From: Dichomitus squalens LYAD-421 SS1
Taxonomy: Eukaryota; Basidiomycota; Agaricomycetes; Polyporales; Polyporaceae
DNA: 64,000 nt
NCBI RefSeq assembly: GCF_000275845.1
Contig: NW_006766887.1
Coordinates: 272,477 to 336,476, forward strand
Direction: 5' to 3'
Shown here piece after piece: positions 46,239-58,149 of this stretch; the stretch's first letter is position 1; the number at the start of each line of letters is the position of its first letter. The notes beneath the pieces were generated by a model, which was not told where the DNA came from, made no database searches, and saw only the letters and a program-made list of their open reading frames with translations. The position numbers and the translations under genes were made by a program.

Positions 46239-48862
46239 TTACAACTCCTGATGCAGGGGCGCTGCCTCGGACGTCTCCTCGCTCGCAATATCCTCCTTGA
46301 GACTTCGCGCGACGGCGTCAGCATCCTTGACTTTTTCGCGCTCGTCCGGGGATGAGGTCTTCTGGGCGTCCGCCTCCACGATTCGGTTCAACGCAGCCTC
46401 GACCTCCTCCTTTCCACGACCGATTACCACAGGGGGGACACCGGTTTCCGCGGGCGTCTCGGTTTGCTGTGGGTCTTCGATGGGGAGAATAGACGCGGTC
46501 CCATCCTCATCCTCCTCGTCAGCGGCTTCAGGGCTGCCGAATGCGCGAGCGCCATTGCGCTTAATCTTACGAAGACGAGCGTTGAAGCCTGAGATCACGT
46601 CCTGGACTTCATCCTGAAGCTCTTGGATAGCAGGAACGACTGGGTTGATAGGTGGCGATTGGTGACTGCCGTCCTGGACGCTGTGCGCGTGCGCAGTGAA
46701 GTTCTCGCTCCCTTGCAGATAGGCGTAGGTTAGCAACTGAGCGAAACTGATCAACAGCATCCAGAAATGACGTACGACGAGCCAGATCATGGTAACGTTG
46801 CCAGTCTTGGTACGTGACGTCGTCGAGGTACGCGTAATCGAGACCGATGTCAGCCTGAGCGCGCTCCGCAAGATCCTTGATTTCCGCCGTAAGCTTCTCC
46901 ACCTGAAACAGACATGAAACATCGTAAGCAACATTCATCTTACTTTATGGTTACCATACATACCTCCGCAAGCTCTTTGTCAAGAACACCCCTGTACCAG
47001 CCGTTGACGACGGTTTCGGTCTGGCGGAGGCGGTCGTTAAACTTCTCCTCGACCTTTCCAACGATACGGTCCCAGAGTTTTCTCTTCTCTTCAATCGACC
47101 TACCCTCCTTCCGGAGGTTGGCAAGGTACTTCTCGGCACCGCGGAGGAACTTCTCGCCGTCCTCAACAAGGCTGTCTACCTCATTCCGGATCTCCTCGTT
47201 GTCCTTCAGCTCGACCACGGCAGCTTTACGGATCGCCACAAGAGCCTTGCGGAGAGACTTCTTGTTTACCTGGATTTGTTCGATGATCTTAGTCTCCCAC
47301 TTGGCGTGACGGCTCTCGATATTTGCGCGGTCACGTGCAGTCTTCTCGCGGCGAGCTTGGAGACGGGCTTCCTGTTCCTCGTCGGTCTCGACCTGAGGCT
47401 GGGATGGGCTGGTGTCCTCGGAAGGCTTATCCGAAAGCAGTTCCTCCTCCGAGAGACCGAGCTCGGCCTTGAACGCGTCCAGGTCCAGATCGGACAGGGG
47501 GTCAGAGTCGTCGTTTTCCTGCACCTGGACCTCTGGTTCGGCAGGACTAACGGTCGAGGGAACAGCATCGGCAACATCTGGGATGGACGCTATGGCGAGC
47601 GTGGCGGTGTTAGAAGCCACGGCAGAAGAACCAATCAAGTCTTCCGAGTCGGAAGGAGCTACTGTACCCGCCACATGCACTGCGGATGACAGTGCTTCGC
47701 TGGCTCCGTCGTGAACTGCTGCAGTAGCATGTTCTACCACCGAGGAGGCGACAGAAGGGATCTCCTGGGCGACTGATGCCGCACTGTTCAAGGAGCCATG
47801 TACGGCAGCCTGGGCTTCCGCGGCAAGAGATGAGACCGGTGGGACAACGGCGTCACTTGCGGCTCCTGCGGCGGAAGACAGCGTGGACGATGCGGTCTCA
47901 GAAATCGCCGGCGTGGTGGACTTCAGCAAATCGGATGCGCTCGATAATACCGAGGACGCCTGGCCACCTACCACAGCGACAGACGACTTCACGCGGTCCG
48001 TGGCCTGCGAGACAGGTAGTACTTCTGATCGCAAGATAGATGCGGTCTGAGCGGCCGAGCTCGAAATAGCGGAGGTTCCAGACACGGCAGCTGACGCAAC
48101 GGAGGACAAGGATGAAGAAGCCTTCGCCGAGGCCTTGGAAACCTGGGAGGAGGCCTTGGACAGCTGCGACGAGGCGGCGCTTCGGGCCTGGGATACAGGA
48201 GGCGCCTGGGGTTGACCACTCATCTCCTTCACATGCTCCCAGATCTTCTGAACGTGGGGGTCCACGAACTGTCGCCGTTGCTCGCCTAAGATAGCCGCAA
48301 GTTGCGCGACGACCGCCTTGATCTTCTCCCACACAGGACGAGCATGAGGGCGTGCGGCTTGATAACCCTGATACGTCTTCTGGGCGGCAAAGGCAGCGTA
48401 TGGACGGGTTTGTTCCTGCAGCTGGTGCAAGGTGGAGGCGGTGCGCCGCACGTAGGGAGCCAGATACTGCTCATACTCCTTCTCGACCCGGGTGCGGTAT
48501 GGTGCGGTTTGCGCATCTAATTTCAGTAGCTGTGGCACAGCGTACTTGTGGTAAAGCGGCACGACGCGCTTGTTCCATTGCGGAACGACGCGGGCATCGA
48601 ACTCCTTGTGGATCCGAGCCGCGATAGGCTTCGCTGTGCGTACGGCGTAGTCGGCATACGGCTTGGCTTTCTCCACGTAAGGGGCCACCGCAGGGTGAGC
48701 AAGTGCGTGCTGAATCGGCGGAAGGATATACGGTTCGATGACGAGAGCCCGATACTGCGCGAGGCCGCGACAAACCGGTGATTTTAGGTTCTGATCTTCC
48801 GGACAGATCGCAAGGGTATAGATGGTAAACCAGAGCAGGAACAGGCGGAAAACAAATTCCAT
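46239..48862 (-). CDS. Membrane-anchored or secreted-entry protein with amphipathic repeat region, unknown function
   Basis: Three exons, 48862-46964, 46902-46779 and 46711-46239, give 831 aa. Residues 1-20 form a hydrophobic signal or anchor (MEFVFRLFLLWFTIYTLAIC). Residues about 40-210 are repeated Pro-broken helical units with recurring Pro-Tyr/Pro-Val and basic residues (APYVEKAKPYADYAVRTAKP, RVVPLYHKYAVPQLLKL, RPYAAFAAQKTYQGYQAARP). Residues about 215-480 are Ser/Ala-rich with SS(V/I)ASSA-like repeats. Residues about 490-680 are a charged coiled coil (KTARDRANIESRHAKWETKI). The tail is acidic. The repeat resembles lipid-surface helices of apolipoproteins or perilipins, but that is inference. 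The coiled coil has DxxKxE-rich stretches. Family not recognised. Confidence 0.75.
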
Positions 48863-49933
48863 GAAGCCCGTGGAATTACTAGATCGCTTCTTGGAGTAAA
48901 ATTTCAGCGAAGGCTCGCGGGAAAACGAAACTATTCATTACTTTTCCGCCCTTCTTGGTTTTCTGTTTCCCTTTTGTCTTCACCGATTTGGACGCTGCGC
49001 TAGGCTAAAGGATGAGACGCGTGAGCACTACATCGTAACATTAGTCAACAAAGCGAATCAGATTCTGGAACAACCAAAATCGCGACAGTTTGGGCACCGG
49101 AAGTTCTGTCTCCGACTGCCCGACGCGTGACTTCGTCGGAAGTGAATGTATCCAGCAATAGCGACCCAAGGTCAAGCCCACCGCGTCAACCATGATTGTG
49201 GCAACGGAAATAGTTCCAATGCGGTTGGCAACACGCGATGAGGTGGGCGGTCCCCACCTGGTAAACTGACGAACTTTACAGACGTTTCAAAAGGTAACCA
49301 GGCCGCTTCACAGGTCATGGCGCTAAGTGGAAGTCGGGACAAAGGAAAGACCGTTGCGTTAACCTTTCTAGGTCATCCCGTACGCGCGTTCTCTTTCATA
49401 GAGGCACAAGTAGACGGGCATCCACGAGCAGAATCTGGCGCGAAGAGCCGCACACAGCGTAACCGAGACGAAGGTAGATATCAGAACACTCACGGAACTG
49501 TCCGTCTCCCCAACATGTGCCTTATTAGTGGTATCGAGTGTGGTTCCATTAGAGAGAGGGCTTGATTTGTTGGGTAGGCTCTGCGTGTCTTGGTCTGGCT
49601 TCTTTGCAATATGGGGAATAGGTTGTGAGGAAGGGTTGCGCGAAGTAGGCACGGGGGCAGCGGGGGTGCGTCGTGTGACGACCATGATGGGAGCTGTAGG
49701 ATACGGGGTGCACCAGGCAGACTATATGCGTGATTGAGAAAGCAGACGCGAACTAGAGAACGAAGGACATTCAAGAAAGTCGACAAAGTGAGCGAAGGCG
49801 GAGCAGAGTTGGGCTTGCAACATGCTCAGGCGCTCGTAGACGTGTAATATGTTTGCACAGGTTTGGCCCACGTCGTCATCGACACCAACACTCACCTGCT
49901 CGTCCTCCAGGATCACCTCCACGTCCCGCAATC
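48863..49933. other. Divergent intergenic region, about 1.1 kb
   Basis: It contains the promoters of the two flanking genes. Short frames on both strands have no support. Confidence 0.45.
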
Positions 49934-51978
49934 ATGCCTCCCTCCTCCAGGCCCCTCACCACTTATTCGCGCCGACGCACCCGACCCAGAGAGGCCGAGA
50001 CAAATGTTACACAATCCTCGCCCATCAGAGCGCTCAGTCCAGAACGAGAAGACGTTGCTTTCTCTGTGATGGCTGGTAGGATGAACAAACGCGCGCGTTT
50101 GGTCTCACGCTCCATCAGAGCCACCGACAGTGCCGAGGACAGTACAAACCCAAATGTAGTACCAGACAGTCGCCCGTCAAAGAGGAAAAAGGCGGCCTCG
50201 ACTTTCGAAGGCGAGGCTTCATCAAACAGTGACTATATGCGCGATAGACATGCACCCATGGCCTCCCAAATTCGTATTCCTGGGCTCGCGATGCCGTCGG
50301 ACCAATTTATGACAGATTCTCCTACTAGGTCAGCTCCAGCACCGACGGACAAACTCTCAGACAAACTCTCACCTCTGCCAGTCGCCAAGAAGATGCTGTC
50401 ACGGACGAGCTCTCGCAACCTCAAAGAGAATGCTGCTCGGGTCGGCTCTCGTCCTCTCGCTTCTCCATTCAGCAGTCGACCAAACTCCCGCGCTTCTTCG
50501 CCCAGTGTCACTTCCCGCGGTGTTCGGGTGCGACTGGTGCACCACTCTCGGGCTCTCTCTCACGTTGACGCTCTTCAGGAAAAGGTCATCGATCGCAACG
50601 TCCTCCAGGCGACATCAGGGGCAGCGGGATCTCGAGTTACCCCGACGGCCATCGGACTGACGGATCCGGGAGTCCAGGGAAAATCAACTACACGCATGCA
50701 TCATAGCCGTTCGAGTTCTACCCCTGCATCGAAGTCAGCGCTGGACCCTCGGACTTGTGAAGATTGGCTTGTTTCGGCGACAACAGCGCTTTCACATCCA
50801 ACAGCGGCTGCCCAGCTGGACGCCGAAGGTCGAAGAGGGGACACAGCTGTAGAACACGCGTCTTTCTTCATCGATGCGCCCATGCAGATATCGACTCCTC
50901 CGCGGACACGAAAGGGTTTCACTGTCGGCGCCTGGGGACACGGTCTCATGCCGCAACTTGATGCTGATCCTCCTCCTCCTGTCCGGAGTTTCAGGTACGA
51001 CAGCGACGTGGATATGTCCGATAGTAGCCTCCCCAGCTCTCCGACAGACTCCCGATCCAGCCGACCCGAAGTTCCGCGTCGGCGCCGTCGGACTATAGTC
51101 CATCTCTCTAGCGACAGTCTTTTCTCGTCATCCTTCAACTTCTCTGCAATCATGTCTGAAACGGGGCGGTTTCCGAGGCCTCCTGCTTCGGAAGGATCTA
51201 GATCTCCTGAGGCTCACCCGCTTGTCTTGGAGTCAGAGCTTGCGCCCGCTTTCTCGCTCAGCAACTCACCCAACAATCTAGAGACTAGGATCGGATCTAA
51301 GGTGAATGTGACAGAGGCTCTTACTGGTTCTGTAGACTGTCTGCGGCCTCAGGACCCCTCGGATGATCGGGGGAACATTGCTGGACCGCCTTCTCGCTTT
51401 GGTCTCGGTCTCGGTCCTACTCAGGCTGCACCGGACCTTGAAGGTGACGAGCTGTTGGACCTGTTCTCGGTGCTTGGCCTAGATGGTGAGTGCCGACTGC
51501 GCGTTTGCGCGTTTTTCATGCCAAGGTCCTTCCGACGATGTTTCTCTTGCTTATACTTTATGCTACACAATCAGAGGACCAGAAGTGGTCGAGTTTTAAG
51601 CGCGCTGATGACTCAGGCGTGGTTTTCTCTTCTGATCCGTCCGAAGGAGATGCACGGTGGACCTCCGCCAAAGCGGGTCGGGTTGGGCGCAAACGTGGTG
51701 ATACCATCCGGGCATCCGACTACACGAAACCTTCTGCGCTAGTTACATCGGGTTCTCTTGACTGTGCTTCTACTTCGGGCTCCTCTGGTTCTCGAAGGCT
51801 CCCCACGAGGCGTACTCGCTCTGGGACTGTCACTCAGGCTAGCTCTAGCTCTTCAAGCACGCGGCGCAAACACGAAGGCTGGCCAACCATTAGAATGCGG
51901 ACGAATCCGGAACCTCTTCGTGCCGACGAGAACGAGGATGACGAACTTCTATTGAAAGACGGGGACGTCATTGAATGA
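49934..51978 (+). CDS. Ser/Pro/Arg-rich probably disordered protein, unknown function
   Basis: Two exons, 49934-51485 and 51575-51978, give 651 aa. The first true ATG opens MPPSSRPLTTYSRRR. The protein is rich in Ser, Pro, Arg and Asp with several basic motifs (RPSKRKKAAS, VPRRRRRTIVHLSSDSLFSS) that could act as nuclear signals, and many Ser/Thr-Pro sites. One better-conserved-looking block is RRRTIVHLSSDSLFSSSFNF then SAIMSETGRFPRP. The C-terminus is Arg/Ser-rich and ends acidic (DEDDELLLKDGD-like). The composition fits a cell-cycle or chromosome-associated phosphoprotein, but no family is recognised. Confidence 0.7.
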
Positions 51979-52450
51979 AGTTGTGCTATGTTCGACCTGT
52001 TTGTGAGTGACACCTTGTCCTTTTAGCGTGTGCTACATCTTGAGGTTGTCCTCCGCGCGCAGTTTCAAGCTATACCTCTTCAGCATCCGGTATATCTGTA
52101 CCCTGAACTTTGCCGGCCAATCTCTCTACCGCTTTGCAATTGCTCTCCCTTTCTTGTTCCGTAGATCGATTCGTCATACTCTTGTCGCCTCTGCAATATA
52201 CCCAATCCTGTTCTCTGTACCATGTCCTGCGTGAGCGACCCGCAAGCGAACTGCCAATCGGTGAAGAGGTTCCTGGAGATGCACGGGGTTAGGGTTACGA
52301 GCGATAGCCGCGTGACTGCAGCGTCTCGGGCGCCAGCGCTCGAAACTGTAACACCAACCTACTCCAGAACCACCACCATCGTCAAGAATCTTGTCACCGG
52401 ATCCTCTTATTTCGCCTTATTTTCATCCATATTACAGGTCTTCGAGGTGT
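51979..52450. other. Intergenic before the sirtuin gene
   Basis: It contains a pyrimidine-rich stretch typical of fungal promoters. A short frame from ATG 52222 is out of register with the sirtuin start and is not supported. Confidence 0.4.
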
Positions 52451-55400
52451 ATGCCGCTTACACCGCCAACGCCACCAACGCCGCTTGCCGGCGGACCCTC
52501 ACCGGCGCCACGCCGGAAGGCGACCCATAGTCTGTATGGGATGCAAGTGCGCGCTTTCGTGGAGGCGGCGGAGGTCGTTGACGCGGATCCCGAAGTAATA
52601 GAGGACATCCTCGACGGATTCCTATTGGATGATTCGTCCGATGATGCGGAAGACGAGGACGCGGACGTCGACGTCGAAGGCGGACCCGGCCCGGGGACCA
52701 CGGTCCGGGACGAAGAAAGCGACATCGAGGACGACCCCGAGCAGGACGAGTTCGCTGCGTACCTTGAGGAAGGTAAGCTTGGCTCGGCTGCGACGCTCGA
52801 CTGAGTGCACGATAAGCAGTCGCCACGTCCGTTTGAGGCACGCATGGATTACCGGCTGTGCTATCGAATGCGCAATGCGGAGGCGAGCGCGAATTGGCAC
52901 TTCGGTGCTTCCGAGTGGTTCTCGGCACCTGGTATTTACCACATACTGACACGTGCGTTGCCCCAGCGCAAACCGCATGGACGGCACAAGAGGTGAAGGA
53001 GATGAAGTATCTCCTAAAAGAACATGGTGAATCTATCTATTTTCGTGCCCAGGTGGTATGCTTGACTCACCTCTACTAGGCATGGCCGCTTTTGTAAACG
53101 AGTATGTGATCCAGCGGACGATTCCGATACCGAAGTTGTTGTACGCCTTCGGTGTCTGCCTCGTGAGTGATCACACGCCCTTTCCTTCGATCACGCCCGA
53201 CTCCATCGGTGGCTTACTATCTGTCGCAGTGCAAAGAGCTACGTATGAAGCAGCGCCGGACGCTCATGTACTTCCTGCGCGTAGCGCTCTCTAGAGAGTG
53301 CGTGCCCTAGGAATTCCCATGCGCCGTTCTTTCACCCACAAACACCCTCACATATATATCTTTCCACGTTGCGCAGATTGGAATCGCGTGAGCGGTTGCT
53401 AACGTACAACACGATCGACGACGTGGTCAATCTGATCAAAGCGTCAAAACGAATCCTCATACTGACTGGCGCTGGGATAAGTCAGTCTCTTTCGTTTTCC
53501 TTCATTTCGATTCCGCCATATATTGCTTCCGGATGGCCTTTGTGGCGTCCGAGAACGGACAATGAGAACGGCACTAACGCTGACTCTGGTTTCCATGTTC
53601 CTGTCGCATGCCTACTTGGACAATTTGACTCAGGTGTCTCCTGTGGTATTCCGGACTTCCGGTCGAGAAACGGGCTGTACGCCTCCCTACAGGAGAACGG
53701 TGAATACGACCTCGACGATCCGCAACAGATGTGGGTGGGTCCGAGTTGTAGCGGTTGGACAGTTGTCTGATCGCCATTGCCTTTTAGGTTTGACATCCAG
53801 TACTTCCGCGAGAACCCAGCTGGTGAGTGCCGCCGAGCGTTTTCAACACGAGGCCGGATCTCACTTGCTTCTCTTCTCTGCTATTCTAGTATTCTAGTCA
53901 GTGCATTCTGGACATACCTTTCGCCTATCGCGCGCTTACAAAGAAGCTCCGCCCGCAGTTCATTTGCGAGGTTGGTCCTGACGTGGCTGCGGTACGTGGT
54001 CGATCAACTGATCTACCGGCGGTCTGCAGTAAAATATACCCCTCGAACTTTATACCCTCTCCCTGTCACCGATTCATCAAGCTGATAGAAGACAACGGCA
54101 AGGTATGTGTCTCACGGCTACTTCAATGACTCCCTGAGTCAAATCAGACGCTGCATCTTGCCACATTCTACGTAGCTGCTGCGTGTAAGTGCCTCAATTC
54201 AATCCACTTTGGGCCTACAGAGACAGAGGTGCCTTTCCTGTGCCACAGAACTACACACAAAATATAGACACACTGGAAACGCTGGCTGGCGTCCAGCGCG
54301 TCGTCCAGTGCCACGGCTCCTTCGCCACCGCCTCTTGCATCAACTGCAAAGTGCGCGTTCCGGGAAGTGAGATTGCGGACGACATCATGAATCAGCGCGT
54401 GCCCGTCTGCAAAGTCTGCAACGTCCCGCAGCCGCCATTGGGCGCGACGAAGGGCAAGAAGAAGGGCAAGAAACGGAAAGACGGGTGGGATAGCGATGCT
54501 TCCGACGAGCCGGAGCCTCCGCTATACCCACCCGGGATCATGAAGGTAATTTCCATCAACATCGGCGCGACGTGGACATGTTGTGCATGTCATGAGAACT
54601 AGGAGCTAACGCGCTGCACCGTTTCCATCCTCACCGCCACGCAGCCTGATATAACATTCTTTGGGGAGAAACTGGACGATGTATTCGACCGATCGTTGTT
54701 GGAGGACCGGGGAAAAGTCGACCTGCTCATCATCATCGGCACGTCGCTCAAAGTGTCACCTGTTTCTGATACAATCTGTAAGTCTTGTTTGCAACCTTGT
54801 GTCCGGGGAAAAGGTTGGACTCACGGACGTACTGCGCCAGCCCACTTGCCGCACTCCGTACCACAAATCCTTATCAACAAGACGCCTGTAAGACACATTA
54901 ACCCAGATGTGAGCATTCGTCCATCGGACATTGGCCACATGTTGCTCCGCATAGCTAATGGACCATCCATGGCCCTCACCTCAGGTGGTCCTACTCGGGA
55001 ACGCCGACGACATCATCCTCCATCTCTGTCAGAAATTAGGCTGGGATCTCCCGGAACCACCCCTTCCGACTACCTCGACGCATGGTGGCAGCAATAGTGG
55101 CAGCAATAGCAGGCTCAATGCCCCAACGCCGAATTTGAGGAAACGGCCTTCAGCGGAATTCGAGAAAGAGCCTCGTCGGGTTGGCAATAGGTGGGTAACA
55201 CCCTTCAACCCGCCGTACTGGGTTTCCCGGCGGCGTAGCGCGGGGGGTTAGGATCTGAACACGACAGACTGACGTGCGTTTTGCAGTCATGTATGGCTAT
55301 TTGAGGGTGCGGAAGGCGGTAAATGGGTCGAGGAGATCGAGCGCAAGTATCAGCAAACAGCCTCCGAGAGCACGTCTGCGGCGCCTACTCCGCTGTCGAG

Positions 55401-55458
55401 CCCACCAGCGTCCGAGGTCGGGGACACCCGTCAAATGAAGAAAGCCAGGGTCCACTGA
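52451..55458 (+). CDS. SIR2: NAD-dependent protein deacetylase, Sir2/SIRT1 type
   Basis: About fifteen exons: 52451-52772, 52967-53026, 53080-53162, 53230-53297, 53377-53480, 53634-53730, 53788-53822, 53898-53970, 54030-54102, 54176-54184, 54249-54545, 54645-54777, 54841-54908, 54985-55190 and 55287-55458, giving about 599 aa. An acidic N-terminus is followed by the SIRT1/Sir2-type pre-domain ([14 protein letters not shown]). NAD-binding GAGIS and [20 protein letters not shown], catalytic H330 (VQCHGSFA), zinc ligands C338, C341, C362 and C365, and [29 protein letters not shown] and LLGNADD are all present. A Lys-rich loop follows the zinc module. Exon 10 is a 9-nt microexon (Leu-Leu-Arg). 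Exon 8 encodes an unusual insert before SKIYPSNF, so that boundary is uncertain. It should deacetylate histones for silencing. Confidence 0.93.
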
Positions 55459-55493
55459 AAACCGACGAATAGGGCGAGGTCTCCGAATTTTGA

Positions 55494-57113
55494 TCACCAC
55501 CGCCGGAGACGCAGCCGGAACGCGTTCTTCGACTGGGGCGACTTCGCGTCCAAATAGTCCTCATAGAAGCCGACGATGAATTCTTCCGCCTTGAATCCGA
55601 AGCGGTTGTATAAAAGCTGTCCAGGACTGCGAGTCAGATATTGCGCACAAGACTCAAGCGTAAATTGAGGATATGAGGCACGAACCATTGCTGGGTTGTT
55701 GATAGAGACGTGCAGGGTGATATCTTTATGTGGATTTAAACTAATGAGGTGGTAGAGCATAGAACTATAATGATTGAGTAATGCACATCGTATGTCAGCC
55801 GATACTCGATTTGTCTTTACGCGACAAGACTCACGTCGCGATCTGGGAATTGTCCCAACCAGAGCGAACTGCCAGGTATGTGATATACGTCTCCTGTGGC
55901 GAGCTGAGAAACGCAGCCCCAACGATGAGTTGCTTGTACATCGCTACAATGGTACACTTCTCTGGCGTATAGTCCAGGCTGTCGGTCACTGAATAAGTAT
56001 GTAAGCCTGAATTGTGGGGCCACGAGATAGCCGTAAGGTGGACACACCATCGATGCCTTCCCAGAACACTCTTCCCAACAGATCATGAACCTGGTCAAGG
56101 TGGCAGCGCTGTAGAGTGCTGTATACCACGGGAGCTACGCTCTCTGCCGCTTGCTCTCGCTCGGGACTGCGGTGAAACGTGTTACCGGAACGCATATAGT
56201 CAGCCTACTACGCATGGACGCACTGTGCAAGACTGTAATGCTCTCGTATATCAGTCATAAGTTCCATCCATGGTGTGCGGGTCTCCCAGTCGACGGCAAT
56301 GGCGTTGATTTGGTGGTCGAGATTGAACCCTTGCAGTCGAGAAAGGAACGAGCTTTCATAAGGAGTGCTCCGAATCGCGTAGAGCGCATCGAGAACTTCA
56401 GGATTGACCGTTGAAATCGTGCGTGACGAGCGCAAGGGTGTGAGTGACCCAGACGCCATATATGAGGGGGTGCGCTCCAGAATCACGCGGCGTAAGGGCC
56501 TCTGAGGAAGGGGTCTCTACGATCGACCAAAATTTGGCAGATACTCGGATGATCACGCACCGACTGGGTTCTAGACTTGGCGTGCATGATGCAAGCAAGC
56601 ACAGAGTCCGGCATTTCCGCATTGATTGACTCGTGGAGCTGCACTGCCTTGGACCTTGGCAAAAAGTAGTAGAAAGTTGGCAATGACGACTGTGCTATTC
56701 TCAGACAAGGTCTCTACGCGCTGAGAGTAGAACTCACGTTCTTCTCATCGTCTTGTCCTTCCCGCTCAAAAAAGGCGCTTTCTGCCTGGAGTAGTCCCGG
56801 AAGTAGAAGTTCGATGACCTCATCGAAAGAATCCCGCCTGTCTGCTTCGTTTGCCCAATCTTGTGCAGTTTGCTCGTGCAAGGCTTGCAGAAGAGGGTCG
56901 AGTGACCACTGCGGTAGCGTCGATTCCTCGACTTTGATGGCTACTGCCTTTGCGCGTCTGGTCTGGATGACTTTTCGTCGTTTGCTCTTGCGCGTCTGAT
57001 GTCTTGCACGTAGGTACTCTGTAGCCAACCGACAATACCAAAACTCGACTCACCGCACGCGCGTCTCTGTACTCGTCATCCTCAGAACTTTTCCACTCAG
57101 CGTCGGATATCAT
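55494..57113 (-). CDS. KAT14/CSRP2BP-like GNAT acetyltransferase
   Basis: Several exons. The start MISDAEWKSSEDDEYRDARA leads into a basic helical region (HQTRKSKRRKVIQTRRAKAV), SFDEVIELLLPGLLQAESAF and TVVIANFLLLFAK. The C-terminal catalytic part (TPEKCTIVAMYKQLIVGAAF, ETYITYLAVRSGWDNSQIAT, SMLYHLISLNPHKDITLHVS, NNPAM, FGFKAEEFIVGFYEDYLD, NAFRLRLRRW) follows the order and spacing of human KAT14 (CSRP2BP), an acetyltransferase of the ATAC complex. It ends 35 bp from the stop of the oppositely oriented sirtuin gene. Middle exons (about 56050-56500) are tentative. A fungal role is inferred only from the family. Confidence 0.78.
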
Positions 57114-58149
57114 GTTAATTGTATGTAATCAAGTGCAGCTCGCGATATCTGAATCGATCAAGAAATGGTGCAGAAGGGATAGGAGACAGTGGAGGAGAGC
57201 TTTGTCCGAGGTTGAGTTAATGGTGGAGGTGATGATGCAAGAGGCGGCAATTGGCGCTGACTGGGCGGAAGTCGCGGTCACGATGCCGTGTTTGACCAAT
57301 TTTATTAAGGCTCTCATGCGAAGAGTACTGCAGTCTTTGGTGTTCTCAGTACGTGACAATAACTTATACAAGATATGAACGATTTAGCCTCATTTTTTCT
57401 GTACGTAGAACATACGGAAGTGCTTGCCATCCATTGACGCCGACTTCTCCGTACTATTACTATAAGATGCATTGCGAGCTCGAAGGCCAGATATCTTCTG
57501 CTTCATGTCTTCCATCGACAATCAAACTAACTGACGTGCTTTATTCGATACACTAGATAAGCTAATGACTGCTAGACGAGTATATACAATGCGAGTCCCG
57601 TGATCAAATTTACAAGTCGAACGGGAAGCAGAAGGGAAAGGTGCACAGGTACAGGCAGCCCAATTCTCCTGTTCAGTATGCTCTTTTAGACGCCTTGCTT
57701 CGACAGGAACAGGGACTCCTATACGGATATCAGACTGCAAAGAAGGATAACGCAAGTCAACAACGACCCGAAGTTTCCCAAACGTGTTTAGAGAAAGTGT
57801 TGCGGACATAGCTCTAGACGCGATGTTAGCCACGGACAGCCCGCATCATGCTCGGGCGTGTGATCCTCAGCCGAGGGATCGAGGGAAACCATTGCCCACA
57901 ATAGCCCCGCGCTCTATTGTAGCTAGTGGCTGGAGTGGAGCATGTGAACGCTAAGACAGTAGCTATCTGGTCGGCCCAAATCCAGCTTCTTCAGCTGACA
58001 AAACGATTGGCTCACCCTCTCATCTGTGGCACCGAGTATGGGAACGTCGCTCTCTATTGATATTGGCGGCCTACATGCCATATAACGCCACGGTATGCTT
58101 CGACGTGTTATATATTGCGTGCTACGTCCCCCGTCTACTCCCCGAAACC
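57114..58149. other. Divergent intergenic region, about 1 kb
   Basis: It separates the KAT14-like and aldehyde dehydrogenase genes. A TATATATT lies near 58110, about 40 bp before the dehydrogenase ATG. Small frames (for example complement 57522-57833) have no support. Confidence 0.45.

Noticed and set aside
52222..52530. Frame starting MSCVSDPQ upstream of the sirtuin
   Set aside because: Out of frame with the sirtuin N-terminus, which has its own good ATG at 52451.
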